NCBI GenBank assembly: GCA_949744025.1
Contig: CATJWA010000242.1
Location: forward strand, 1-21,953
Direction: 5' to 3'
DNA length: 21,953 nucleotides
From: an uncultured Eubacteriales bacterium
GTDB lineage: Bacteria; Bacillota; Clostridia; Oscillospirales; Oscillospiraceae
Shown: piece after piece, positions 15,558 to 21,953 of the stretch
Layout of the letters: each line of letters starts with the position of its first letter
Numbering within the stretch: position 1 is the first letter of the stretch
Position numbers and translations under genes: made by a program
The notes under the pieces: model-generated
The model's input: the letters and a program-made list of their open reading frames with translations, nothing else
Database searches by the model: none
Told to the model about the DNA's origin: nothing

Positions 15558-17297
15558 CTACGGTTCGGTTATCTCCACGTCCTCAAGAGACGTAAAGGGA
15601 AAGTCCAGCTCGCCCGCGTCATACAGGCAAACCGGACTGTGTGTGTAAGCAGCCGCGCCGCCGTCGGCTGTAAAGCGGATATTGGGGTGACGCATGAGGT
15701 CGTACTTGTCGTCCACAACGGGTGTCTCGCCGCGGATAAGGACAATGGCCTTCTTGTTGTCCAGCATACGCACCTCGTCGGGGGTCAAAAGCTCGCGCCC
15801 CGTCTGCTGGAAGCTCTGGCTGTAGGAGCCGTTTCTGCCCCTGCCCTGACTGCTGCTGCGGGTTTCGATGGTCTGCTTGCCCAGGAGCTTTGAGACGTAA
15901 TCATGGGTGGACTTCTCATTCCCTCCTAAATAGATAAAGGCGTCGGCGTTGCCGATGATGCCCTCCCAGTCGTCCTTGAACAAAGACTTGAGCTGGGAAA
16001 TGTTTTGCAGGATGATAGTGGCCATGACGTTGCGCGAGCGCATGGTGGCCTGTAAGCGGGCGTAGCCGTCTGGGAGCGAAACATTCGCAAATTCATCAAA
16101 CATGAGCCTGACGGGAACGGGCAGACTGCCGCCGTGTACCTTGTCCGCCTGATAGTACAGCTCCTGAAACGCCTGGGAGTACAACATACCCACGAGGAAG
16201 TTTAAGCTCACGTCGTTGCTGTCGGGGATGATGCAGAATACGGCCTGCTTTCGCTTGCCTAAGCTCTCAAGCTCCATCTCGTCCCTTGCGGTGATCCTCT
16301 GTATCTCAGGCAGAGAGAAAGGGGCCAGACGCACGGCGGCGCTTATGAGGATACTCATGGCCGTCTCGCTGGGAGCCTGCTTGAAAACCTTGTACTGCCT
16401 GACGGCGATATGGTTCGGGTTTTCCTCCTCCAGCGCCTGAAAGAGCAGGTCGAGGGGGGAAACATGGTCGCCGTCGCCCTCCTTGGCTGCGCCGTACTCC
16501 AGCATGGTGAGCATCATCTCCATAGTCCGGTCCTCGGGCGGGGCCTCGTGGAGCAGGTAGAGCATGAGCGCGCTGTCGAGGGCGGTTTCGGACTTCTCCC
16601 AGAACGGGTCACTTGAGTGGGCGTTCTTCGGCGTGGTGTTGCGGATAAAGTTGGCTATAAGCTTGAGCACGTCGGCGTCGTTTCGTATATAGCGGAAAGG
16701 GTTATAGCAGTCCGAGCGTTCGGGGTCCACGAGGTCGAAAACCTTGATGACATACCCCTCTCTTAACAGCAAAGGTATCGCGCAGCGGGCGAGCTCGGCC
16801 TTCGGGTCGGTGCAAATATACGAGGCGTTCGCCTGATATATATTGGGCTTGACTATGTACCGCGTCTTGCCGCTGCCGGAGCCGCCGACTACGATTTGCA
16901 GGAGGTTCCGGAGGTGCTTTCGGCTGTTGAGGCTCATGCTGAGATGCTGGGTCAAAAGGGCGTTGCGCTTTGCGTCGCGGTCGCGGTATTTGCGGCTTAT
17001 TTGCCGTGCGTCGCCCCATCGCGCGCTGCCGTGTTCCTCTCCCGGGCGGCGGTTCTGCTTTGAGGAAATGTACAGCGTGACGGCAAAGGCATAGAGGCAT
17101 AGGGCAGCAAGGATAAATTTCAATGTATAGGGCGTCCAGCGCAGCAGCAGGGGATTCATGCTCCATTCGGAGAAACGGCTCAGCAGCTCAAACGCGGTCA
17201 TGCCGTTCTCATAGCCCGAGGCGAGCCCGGCGGCGAGGTATATAACCGGCAGGGCGAGAAACAGAAACGGGATTTTGCTGCCTGATTGCTTGTTCAT
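15558..17297 (-). CDS. VirD4/TraG-type type IV coupling ATPase
   Basis: About 579 residues of a type IV coupling protein, which links the relaxosome to the secretion channel. Counting from the upstream TTG at 17318, two N-terminal transmembrane helices (about 17-35 and 65-84) precede the ATPase domain. That domain has Walker A 'VVGGSGSGKTRYIVKPN' (145-152 for the P-loop) and Walker B 'RLMFDEFANV' (about 404-413), with 'QNISQLKSLF' and 'YLGGNEKSTHDYVS' also typical. ATG 17297 is chosen because it matches the usual start, although the nearest AAGGAG is 21 nt upstream. TTG 17318 directly abuts that site. A PcfB-like gene normally precedes this one; here the upstream region ends at a GTCTCA palindrome and unrelated sequence. 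Confidence 0.93.
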   Translation of the reverse strand: MNKQSGSKIPFLFLALPVIYLAAGLASGYENGMTAFELLSRFSEWSMNPLLLRWTPYTLKFILAALCLYAFAVTLYISSKQNRRPGEEHGSARWGDARQISRKYRDRDAKRNALLTQHLSMSLNSRKHLRNLLQIVVGGSGSGKTRYIVKPNIYQANASYICTDPKAELARCAIPLLLREGYVIKVFDLVDPERSDCYNPFRYIRNDADVLKLIANFIRNTTPKNAHSSDPFWEKSETALDSALMLYLLHEAPPEDRTMEMMLTMLEYGAAKEGDGDHVSPLDLLFQALEEENPNHIAVRQYKVFKQAPSETAMSILISAAVRLAPFSLPEIQRITARDEMELESLGKRKQAVFCIIPDSNDVSLNFLVGMLYSQAFQELYYQADKVHGGSLPVPVRLMFDEFANVSLPDGYARLQATMRSRNVMATIILQNISQLKSLFKDDWEGIIGNADAFIYLGGNEKSTHDYVSKLLGKQTIETRSSSQGRGRNGSYSQSFQQTGRELLTPDEVRMLDNKKAIVLIRGETPVVDDKYDLMRHPNIRFTADGGAAAYTHSPVCLYDAGELDFPFTSLEDVEITEP

Positions 17298-17324
17298 AGT
17301 TTGACTTGTGTGGCTCAACTCCTT

Positions 17325-17352
17325 TTTCGCGTCTCATGCTGAGACCGATTAA
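17325..17352 (-). repeat. GTCTCA palindrome, copy 4 (right end of transfer block)
   Basis: Read on the minus strand: TTAATCGGTCTCA, spacer GCA, TGAGACGCGAAA. It is inverted relative to copies 1 and 3. In the transcript it sits in the leader of the coupling-protein gene, immediately before AAAAAGGAG, so it could also fold and affect translation. Confidence 0.85.
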
Positions 17353-17414
17353 TTTTTATTTTTTTGCAAAAGAGCTTGACAGGCTTTTGCGCACGCTCTC
17401 CACTCCGCGAAAAT

Positions 17415-17443
17415 TTGTCGTATCCTCTGTACGATGGTAAAAT
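17415..17443 (+). promoter_or_regulatory. Sigma-A type promoter of the secreted protein gene
   Basis: TTGTCG (17415-17420), a 17-nt spacer and TAAAAT (17438-17443) make a good promoter about 50 nt upstream of the ATG at 17495. Confidence 0.65.
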
Positions 17444-17494
17444 ATATATAGCGAAACATACAAAACCAAACAAAGAAAAATGGAGGAAACGACA

Positions 17495-18100
17495 ATGAAA
17501 AACAAGCTCATAACATTTGCCGCAGGCGTCACCGCACTGGTACTCACAGCCTCCACGCTCCCCGCCCTCGCCTCAGACGGGTCCTTTACCCTCACGGCGT
17601 ACCCCGTAAGCATAGAAGTAAACGGACAGGCATTTACCCCTACGGATGCCAACGGAAAAGCAGTAGACGTGTTCACAGTCAACGGCACGACCTACGTCCC
17701 GCTTCGGGCCATAGCTGAAACGCTGGGCTTTGAGGCCAGCTACGACAGTGGCAGGAACCTCGTAAGTATAAGCACTCCCGCCGCACCCAGCACAGGCGAC
17801 TTTGCCTCACAGTGGGAGCTCAAGGAAAAGCCCGTGACCAACTACGGAAACGAGCGCATATTCACGGCCAAGTACAGTGGCGACATGACTATGGACGAGT
17901 TCAAGGTCTGGTGGAAGTCTCTGACCGAGGCCGAGATTGAGGCCGGAGCGCACGAACTGGCCTCGCAAGCCCAGGCGCTTGCTGTAGGAGGCGAGGTCAC
18001 TCTGTACTTCTCCTACAGCACATACAACCTTGGCAGCGCCAAAGCCGTGGAAGATTTCAGAGGCTGCAATTTTGACGCCGCCGGGGTGTGGATAAAGTAA
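17495..18100 (+). CDS. Secreted protein with copper-amine-oxidase N-terminal-like domain
   Basis: A 201-residue exported protein. ATG 17495 follows GGAGG at good spacing. A signal peptide 'MKNKLITFAAGVTALVLTAS' extends to a likely cleavage after PALA (about residue 27). The next segment 'YPVSIEVNGQAFTP' and 'GTTYVPLRAIAETLGFEASYD' is the Cu-amine-oxidase N-terminal-like domain common in secreted clostridial proteins. It is a structural wall or surface domain and does not imply oxidase activity. The remaining 100 residues match nothing I recognise. It has its own promoter and terminator, and diverges from the coupling-protein gene. Confidence 0.85.
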   Translation: MKNKLITFAAGVTALVLTASTLPALASDGSFTLTAYPVSIEVNGQAFTPTDANGKAVDVFTVNGTTYVPLRAIAETLGFEASYDSGRNLVSISTPAAPSTGDFASQWELKEKPVTNYGNERIFTAKYSGDMTMDEFKVWWKSLTEAEIEAGAHELASQAQALAVGGEVTLYFSYSTYNLGSAKAVEDFRGCNFDAAGVWIK

Positions 18101-18113
18101 TGCGGATATGGCA

Positions 18114-18144
18114 ACAGCCGCCTCAAAGGAGGCGGCTGTTTTTC
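18114..18144 (+). terminator. Rho-independent terminator
   Basis: A perfect 11-bp GC-rich stem (ACAGCCGCCTC / GAGGCGGCTGT) with loop AAAG is followed by a run of Ts. It lies 14 nt after the stop of the secreted-protein gene. Confidence 0.93.
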
Positions 18145-18156
18145 TATTCTTTTATG

Positions 18157-18504
18157 CTATTGTATATGCTTCTCAAGCTCAATAAGTGACTGCAAAAACT
18201 CCGGCAGGACGTCGTAGATTATTGTGCAAATCAGGCTCCAGTTCGTGTTCTCATAGTCATGCACAAGCCTGTGGCGCAAGCCGGAGATCTTTGCCCACGG
18301 CACGTCTGGGTGGGCCGCTTTGAAGCCGTCAGACAGGCAATACGCATGCTCGCCGATATTGTAAAGCGGGGTCGTAATAGTCCAGCGTACCGTTTCCTGC
18401 TCCATTACCTGTTCACGCGTAATACCCTGCTCTGAGATATATGCCAGCAGCTTTTCGGTTGTCGAGCGCATTTTCTCAATGCGCTGCGCATCACTGTATT
18501 TCAC
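18157..18504 (-). CDS. hepT: HepT-like HEPN ribonuclease toxin
   Basis: A 115-residue HEPN-domain (DUF86/HepT) protein. The RX4HXY motif is intact: Arg77, His82 and Tyr84 in 'LRHRLVHDYE'. In this family Arg and His form the RNase site. The tyrosine is the residue that the partner nucleotidyltransferase modifies with AMP to silence the toxin. The gene starts 4 nt inside the end of the nucleotidyltransferase gene (ATGA overlap), the standard MntA-HepT arrangement, so the two are translated together. It likely acts as a stress or anti-phage toxin in the cytoplasm, inferred from characterised family members. Confidence 0.9.
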   Translation of the reverse strand: MKYSDAQRIEKMRSTTEKLLAYISEQGITREQVMEQETVRWTITTPLYNIGEHAYCLSDGFKAAHPDVPWAKISGLRHRLVHDYENTNWSLICTIIYDVLPEFLQSLIELEKHIQ

Positions 18505-18794
18505 GCGACCTGCACCCCCTCGCTCATGACAGCGTTGTAGAATGGGCTGCCGTGCTCAAGCTCGCACAGCTCGTATACGTCCACCGCCTTGCCCGTTGCC
18601 CTGTGCAGCTCGTCCGCGATGCAGAATACGTCTGTGGGGTCAAAGCGGTCCCCGCCGATTACAAGCAGGTCTATATCCGAGGCATGGGTTGCCTGCCCTC
18701 TGGCATACGAGCCAAACAAGAGCGCGCTTTGGGCGCTGTATTTCCTGAGAATGGGAAGAATTATCTGACTTAGTTGCTCAGTTGTATAAACCAT
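18501..18794 (-). CDS. mntA: MntA-like minimal nucleotidyltransferase antitoxin
   Basis: A 97-residue minimal nucleotidyltransferase with the complete GSX10DXD motif: Gly28, Ser29, Asp40 and Asp42 in 'LFGSYARGQATHASDIDLLV'. In MntA-HepT pairs this enzyme transfers AMP to the HepT tyrosine. ATG 18794 follows AAAGGGGG. A near-consensus promoter lies 23 nt upstream of the start, so the pair forms its own two-gene operon, antitoxin first. It lies between the secreted-protein gene and the S-layer protein gene, next to the conjugation block. All key residues are present, so the system is probably active. Confidence 0.92.
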   Translation of the reverse strand: MVYTTEQLSQIILPILRKYSAQSALLFGSYARGQATHASDIDLLVIGGDRFDPTDVFCIADELHRATGKAVDVYELCELEHGSPFYNAVMSEGVQVA

Positions 18795-18816
18795 TGCAGG
18801 TACCCCCTTTGCCTAT

Positions 18817-18845
18817 ATTATACGCAGCTTGCAAGGTAAATTCAA
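18817..18845 (-). promoter_or_regulatory. Sigma-A promoter of the mntA-hepT operon
   Basis: On the minus strand TTGAAT, a 17-nt spacer and a consensus TATAAT lie just upstream of mntA. This is one of the best promoters in the window. Confidence 0.85.
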
Positions 18846-18867
18846 GGAATAATTGAGGACGGCCTTT

Positions 18868-21792
18868 TTACTTTCGCCACGTCTCGCCATCATCATAGAC
18901 GGCGGTGTGCCCATTGGCGCTCTCGATGACATCAAGATACGCCCAGTGTCGCTTGGTTACATCGGGGAAAACATTGAGACTGCGCAGATTGTCCGCGATG
19001 TAATCCTCGTCCGCGGTGCGGTCCAGCAGCCTGTTGATGATGGTCACAACCTCGGCCCTTGAGATAAAGTCATCCCCCCTGAACTTGCCATCGCCATAAC
19101 CCTTAATCCAGCCGTGGATGGCGGCATCCTTGATGTACTCAGCCGCCCAGTAGCCGTCAGATACATCGTCAAAGTCCTCGTACTTCTCCATTATCTCAGC
19201 CGAGCCGTCTCCATAGGCATCGAAAAATCTCACGGCCATAGCCACGAACTCGGCTCGGGTGATGGCCCTGTCAGGCTCAAACTCGCGCTTATTTGAGCCG
19301 ACCGCGATGTCGTAGTTGCTCAGATAGCGCACGTAGCCGTAGTACCAGGCATCGGAGGCCACGTCCTCGAATTTGAGACTGCCGGCGTTTTTTATTGTCT
19401 CATCTTTCCGTTCCGCCAGCAGGCGCGCAAAGATAGCGGCAGCCTCGGCGCGGGTCATGTCTCCCTCGGGCCTGAACGTGCCGTCCTCGTAGCCGTAGAT
19501 ATATGCCCCGTGCTTTTCGCGGCGCTGTATCTCGGGCACAATGAGCTTGCCGTCCTCGTCGGTCCTGCCGCTCTCTTTATCCTTATCTCCCTTGACGATG
19601 ATGTTTGCATTCTCTATGGGCTTTTTGTTGTTGTCGGTTACGGTGATGACAATGCGGTTATCCTCGTCTATGTCTATTCCGTCGGGGAGAACAACGGTGA
19701 TGGTGCCGGTCTTGCCAATGGTAACAGTCGCGTCCTTTATGGGCCTGCCGTTCTCGTAGTCCTCAACCTTGACCGTGATGGTGTATCTATCCCCGTCAGC
19801 ATCGGTGTAGCCGAAGGTGGTGTTCCCGTCAGGTCCAGTTATGCCGGAGCCATTAGGAACAGTAATCTGACCGTCCTTATCCGTCTTACCGGAGCAGTAG
19901 TTGTTGTTCTTGTCGGTGACCGCTATCTGGATATCCTTGACCGGAGATTTATCCTTTGTCAGCAGCACCGTCACCGTGGTCTGCTTCTCGTAATCCAGCA
20001 GACGGCTGTTCGGCAGGCGTATTGAGAGCGTGTTATTCTTGTTGAGCGTAACCGTGGCGTTGGCAATGGGATCTCCGCTCTTTGTGTCCGTCACAATGAC
20101 GAGGTATCCTCCGACAACAGCCTCGCCCTTGGAGTCAGTAGTTGCGGAATTGTACAGCTTCTCTATTGTTTCAGTTTCCAGCGTGATATGGCAGTTCTGG
20201 CACTCATTATGCCTCTGCCCCTCCGAGCTTGTCGGGGGCTGCTTGTCCACTATCCAGTCGCTGAGCTTGTGTCCGGTGGGGTCGGTGTACTCGCCCTTGT
20301 AGCTGTCACCGCAATGCTCACAGGTAAAGACCGTGTACCCCATCTCCGTGCAGGTGGGAGCGACAATCTCAGATTTATATTTATGCTCCAATGCTTTAGA
20401 AAGCACGGCCCCGCACTTGACGCAAAGCTGCGGCTGGGTACAGGTAGCCGCTTCTCCCGCCGTATGTCCGTCAGGGGATATTGCCTCAAGGTAATGCTCG
20501 GAGCATCTTGTACACCTGTGCATCAAGACTCCCTCGCCGCCGCAGGTGGGCACGGTTATCTTCTCTCCCTTGTCCCATGCGTGGCCGAGCTTGTCCGTGT
20601 AGTCGTCAACGTAGCTGTCGCCGCAGCGGGAGCAGGTGTAGGTCGTGTATCCTCCCTCGGTGCAGGCGGGAGGTGTTACCGCGGGGATATAATCATGGCC
20701 CAGAGCATCGGTATAATCACTCTTGTAATTCTCTCCGCAGCGGTCGCAGGTGTATTCCGTCCAGCCCATCTTGAGGCAGGTCGCGGGGGTAATGACGGAT
20801 TTGAAATTATGGCCCAGCGCATTTACGATTACCGCCCCGCACTTGGTACAAAGCTGCGGCTCCGTACACGTCGCGGCTTCACCCGGCACATGGCCGTTTG
20901 CGGCATCGGTGTCCAGCCGGTGGCATCCGCAACGCACACAGCGGTATTCCATCACGCCCTCACCAGTGCAGGTCGCGTTGGTTACGAGGGTGCCTTTGTC
21001 CCATGAGTGGTCCAGAGGTGCAGTATAGTCCGTGACAAAGGAGCTGCCGCAGTTCTCACACAGGTGTATTGTTTTGCCGCCGTTGTCACAGGTGGCGGGA
21101 ATAGTGTGCTCATGGTAATCATGCGGCAGGGCATTTGTCATATCCTCGATATGCCTCTCGCCGCAAACTGAACACTCCCTGACCGTATAGCCGGAGCTTG
21201 TACAGGAGGCGGGGACACTGTAGGTTCTAAAACGGTGCTCGCCTCTGTTTGCATTTGTTACTTTCACCTGACCGCAGCGTGAGCATATTTCCATGAGCTT
21301 ACCGTCGCTCTCACAGGTGGCCTCGCGCACCACAACTCCCTGCCACGCATGACCGAGGGGCGAAACGTAGTCGCGCTTTTCTATCCTCCCGCATTCCGTA
21401 CAGAGATAGCGGTCATAGCCGAGCGTGAGGCATGATGCCTTTACCGAGTCCAGCAGTGTGAAATGATGCCCCTGACAGGGCTTGTTGCAGCAGCCGCTAT
21501 TGCAGTTCTTATCCTGACAGCCGCAGTCAGGGTCCCCGCAGCCGCAGGAGCAATTTTCGTCCGATGCTGTTTCGTCGCGCAGCCAGACGTAGGCAACGCC
21601 GTTTTCGGTCATGTCCGTGCTTTTGTATGTGTAGGTTATCTCGTAGTAGACCGTATACTGGCCTTCCTCGGTGTAGTTCGGGGCCGATGTCATTGTGCAG
21701 CTATCCGCAGAATTGCCGTAGCGGATTTGCGTGGTAACTCCCGCTTCTGAAAGGTCGGTTACAGAGAGTGTATGCGGCTGGCCGTCAACCAC
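18868..21792 (-). CDS. Cysteine-repeat S-layer-homology surface protein, 5'-truncated
   Basis: A 974-residue frame. Residues 80-107 are a dense cysteine cluster (CSCGCGDPDCGCQDKNC). About 110-545 hold some twelve repeats of roughly 38 residues with the pattern 'PATC...GY...C..CG....DYT..LGH.W', each carrying CxxC and a trailing His. About 555-755 carry carboxypeptidase-regulatory/Ig-like segments ('TDKDGQITVPNG', 'TDEDGKLIVPE'). Three SLH domains (about 762-925) end the protein and would bind it to cell-wall polymers. No signal peptide is present. The frame stays open upstream to 21858, with coding-like sequence ('DYVEYDYIAAKSVVADYYG') but no start codon before GTG 21792. The gene is therefore probably truncated or frameshifted at its 5' end. 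The repeats may bind metal; that is inference. Confidence 0.85.
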   Translation of the reverse strand: MVDGQPHTLSVTDLSEAGVTTQIRYGNSADSCTMTSAPNYTEEGQYTVYYEITYTYKSTDMTENGVAYVWLRDETASDENCSCGCGDPDCGCQDKNCNSGCCNKPCQGHHFTLLDSVKASCLTLGYDRYLCTECGRIEKRDYVSPLGHAWQGVVVREATCESDGKLMEICSRCGQVKVTNANRGEHRFRTYSVPASCTSSGYTVRECSVCGERHIEDMTNALPHDYHEHTIPATCDNGGKTIHLCENCGSSFVTDYTAPLDHSWDKGTLVTNATCTGEGVMEYRCVRCGCHRLDTDAANGHVPGEAATCTEPQLCTKCGAVIVNALGHNFKSVITPATCLKMGWTEYTCDRCGENYKSDYTDALGHDYIPAVTPPACTEGGYTTYTCSRCGDSYVDDYTDKLGHAWDKGEKITVPTCGGEGVLMHRCTRCSEHYLEAISPDGHTAGEAATCTQPQLCVKCGAVLSKALEHKYKSEIVAPTCTEMGYTVFTCEHCGDSYKGEYTDPTGHKLSDWIVDKQPPTSSEGQRHNECQNCHITLETETIEKLYNSATTDSKGEAVVGGYLVIVTDTKSGDPIANATVTLNKNNTLSIRLPNSRLLDYEKQTTVTVLLTKDKSPVKDIQIAVTDKNNNYCSGKTDKDGQITVPNGSGITGPDGNTTFGYTDADGDRYTITVKVEDYENGRPIKDATVTIGKTGTITVVLPDGIDIDEDNRIVITVTDNNKKPIENANIIVKGDKDKESGRTDEDGKLIVPEIQRREKHGAYIYGYEDGTFRPEGDMTRAEAAAIFARLLAERKDETIKNAGSLKFEDVASDAWYYGYVRYLSNYDIAVGSNKREFEPDRAITRAEFVAMAVRFFDAYGDGSAEIMEKYEDFDDVSDGYWAAEYIKDAAIHGWIKGYGDGKFRGDDFISRAEVVTIINRLLDRTADEDYIADNLRSLNVFPDVTKRHWAYLDVIESANGHTAVYDDGETWRK

Positions 21793-21953
21793 GCCGTAGT
21801 AGTCTGCGACAACGGACTTTGCGGCGATGTAATCATATTCTACATAGTCGCAGAGGTGTCAGCGCCAATGATAAAATGAAAGAAAACGCCGAGGAAAAAA
21901 TGTAGTTTTGTGGCGGAGGTGAAGAAAAAAAGATAGACTCCCAAGAGGGCGGA
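21793..21953 (-). other. Remnant of the 5' coding region of the S-layer-homology gene
   Basis: From 21858 to 21793 the gene's frame continues as coding-like sequence, then meets TGA at 21859-21861. Beyond that, a different minus-strand frame is open to the window edge and encodes a hydrophobic stretch ('KLHFFLGVFFHFIIGADTSA') that could be a displaced signal peptide. A single indel near 21845-21862 would join the two. No other gene is seen here. Confidence 0.45.

Larger units (their letters stand above)
8088..17352 (-). mobile_element. Partial Tn1549/CTn-type conjugative transfer module
   Basis: In transcription order the block holds a VirD4/TraG coupling ATPase, a Maff2-like protein, a VirB6/TrbL-like protein, an MT-A70 methyltransferase, a PrgI-like protein, a VirB4 ATPase and a C40-peptidase membrane protein. 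This is the conserved core order of Tn1549-type integrative conjugative elements in Clostridia. Genes normally beside this core (relaxase, PcfB-like, topoisomerase, integrase/excisionase) are absent from the window. Both ends coincide with copies of the GTCTCA palindrome in opposite orientation. Frameshifted virB4 and a damaged peptidase suggest the module no longer works on its own. Confidence 0.8.

Noticed and set aside
14899..15648. A 249-codon plus-strand frame across the hairpin-rich gap
   Set aside because: It crosses palindromes and the antisense of the Maff2-like gene, and has no motif or ribosome site.
8088..17352. Palindromes as serine-recombinase (hix/res-like) crossover sites
   Set aside because: Central spacers differ (CGC, TCG, CGC, GCA) and no recombinase gene is in the window; kept only as one possibility in the findings.
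7847..17390. GCAAAAG/CTTTTGC inverted repeats near both sides of the transfer block (7847-7899 and 17366-17390)
   Set aside because: Only seven bases are shared and the spacing differs, so chance similarity is likely.
19510..21006. Plus-strand frames opposite the S-layer-homology gene
   Set aside because: They are shadows of the repeat coding; the minus strand carries clear SLH and CxxC repeats.

Overview
The window looks like a Gram-positive, anaerobic, gut-type clostridial chromosome (Oscillospiraceae/Lachnospiraceae-like). The evidence is AGGAGG-type ribosome sites, a TRAP transporter with a lipoprotein binding protein, an S-layer-homology protein, and a conjugation module of the Tn1549 / C. 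difficile CTn type. This is inference from gene families; no rRNA or tRNA is present.

Region 1 (1-2281) has a short minus-strand operon: a SnoaL-like protein, a four-helix membrane protein with two DUF2798-like halves, and the start of a probable CocE/NonD-type hydrolase that runs off the left edge. A LysR regulator is divergent from it and has a clear sigma-A promoter. Region 2 (2346-7900) has a minus-strand unit encoding a URO-D superfamily protein followed by a complete TRAP transporter in the order binding protein, large subunit (DctM), small subunit (DctQ). A second LysR gene lies upstream. Terminator hairpins close both transcription units. The simplest reading is LysR-controlled uptake and processing of an organic acid or methylated compound.

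Region 3 (8088-17352) is a block of conjugative transfer genes, nearly all on the minus strand: VirD4/TraG coupling ATPase, Maff2-like pilin-sized protein, VirB6/TrbL-like channel protein, MT-A70 adenine methyltransferase, PrgI-like protein, VirB4 ATPase and a C40-peptidase membrane protein. No relaxase, integrase or PcfB-like gene is visible, so it is a partial or decayed element. Three lesions support decay. virB4 is frameshifted at a run of seven G. The NlpC/P60 domain lacks the segment carrying its catalytic histidine. The methyltransferase frame has no normal start codon. One AT-richer gene for a small membrane protein sits inside the block on the opposite strand.

The most striking unexplained structure is a family of palindromes with core GTCTCA-N3-TGAGAC. 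Four copies lie exactly at module junctions (8088, 10172, 15166, 17325). The outermost two form nearly identical 28-bp inverted repeats around the whole transfer block. A gene-free stretch packed with small hairpins (14821-15165) lies next to one copy.

Region 4 (17352-21953) has a secreted copper-amine-oxidase-N-like protein, a MntA-HepT (nucleotidyltransferase/HEPN) toxin-antitoxin pair with a consensus promoter, and a large cysteine-repeat S-layer-homology protein that appears to have lost its 5' end.
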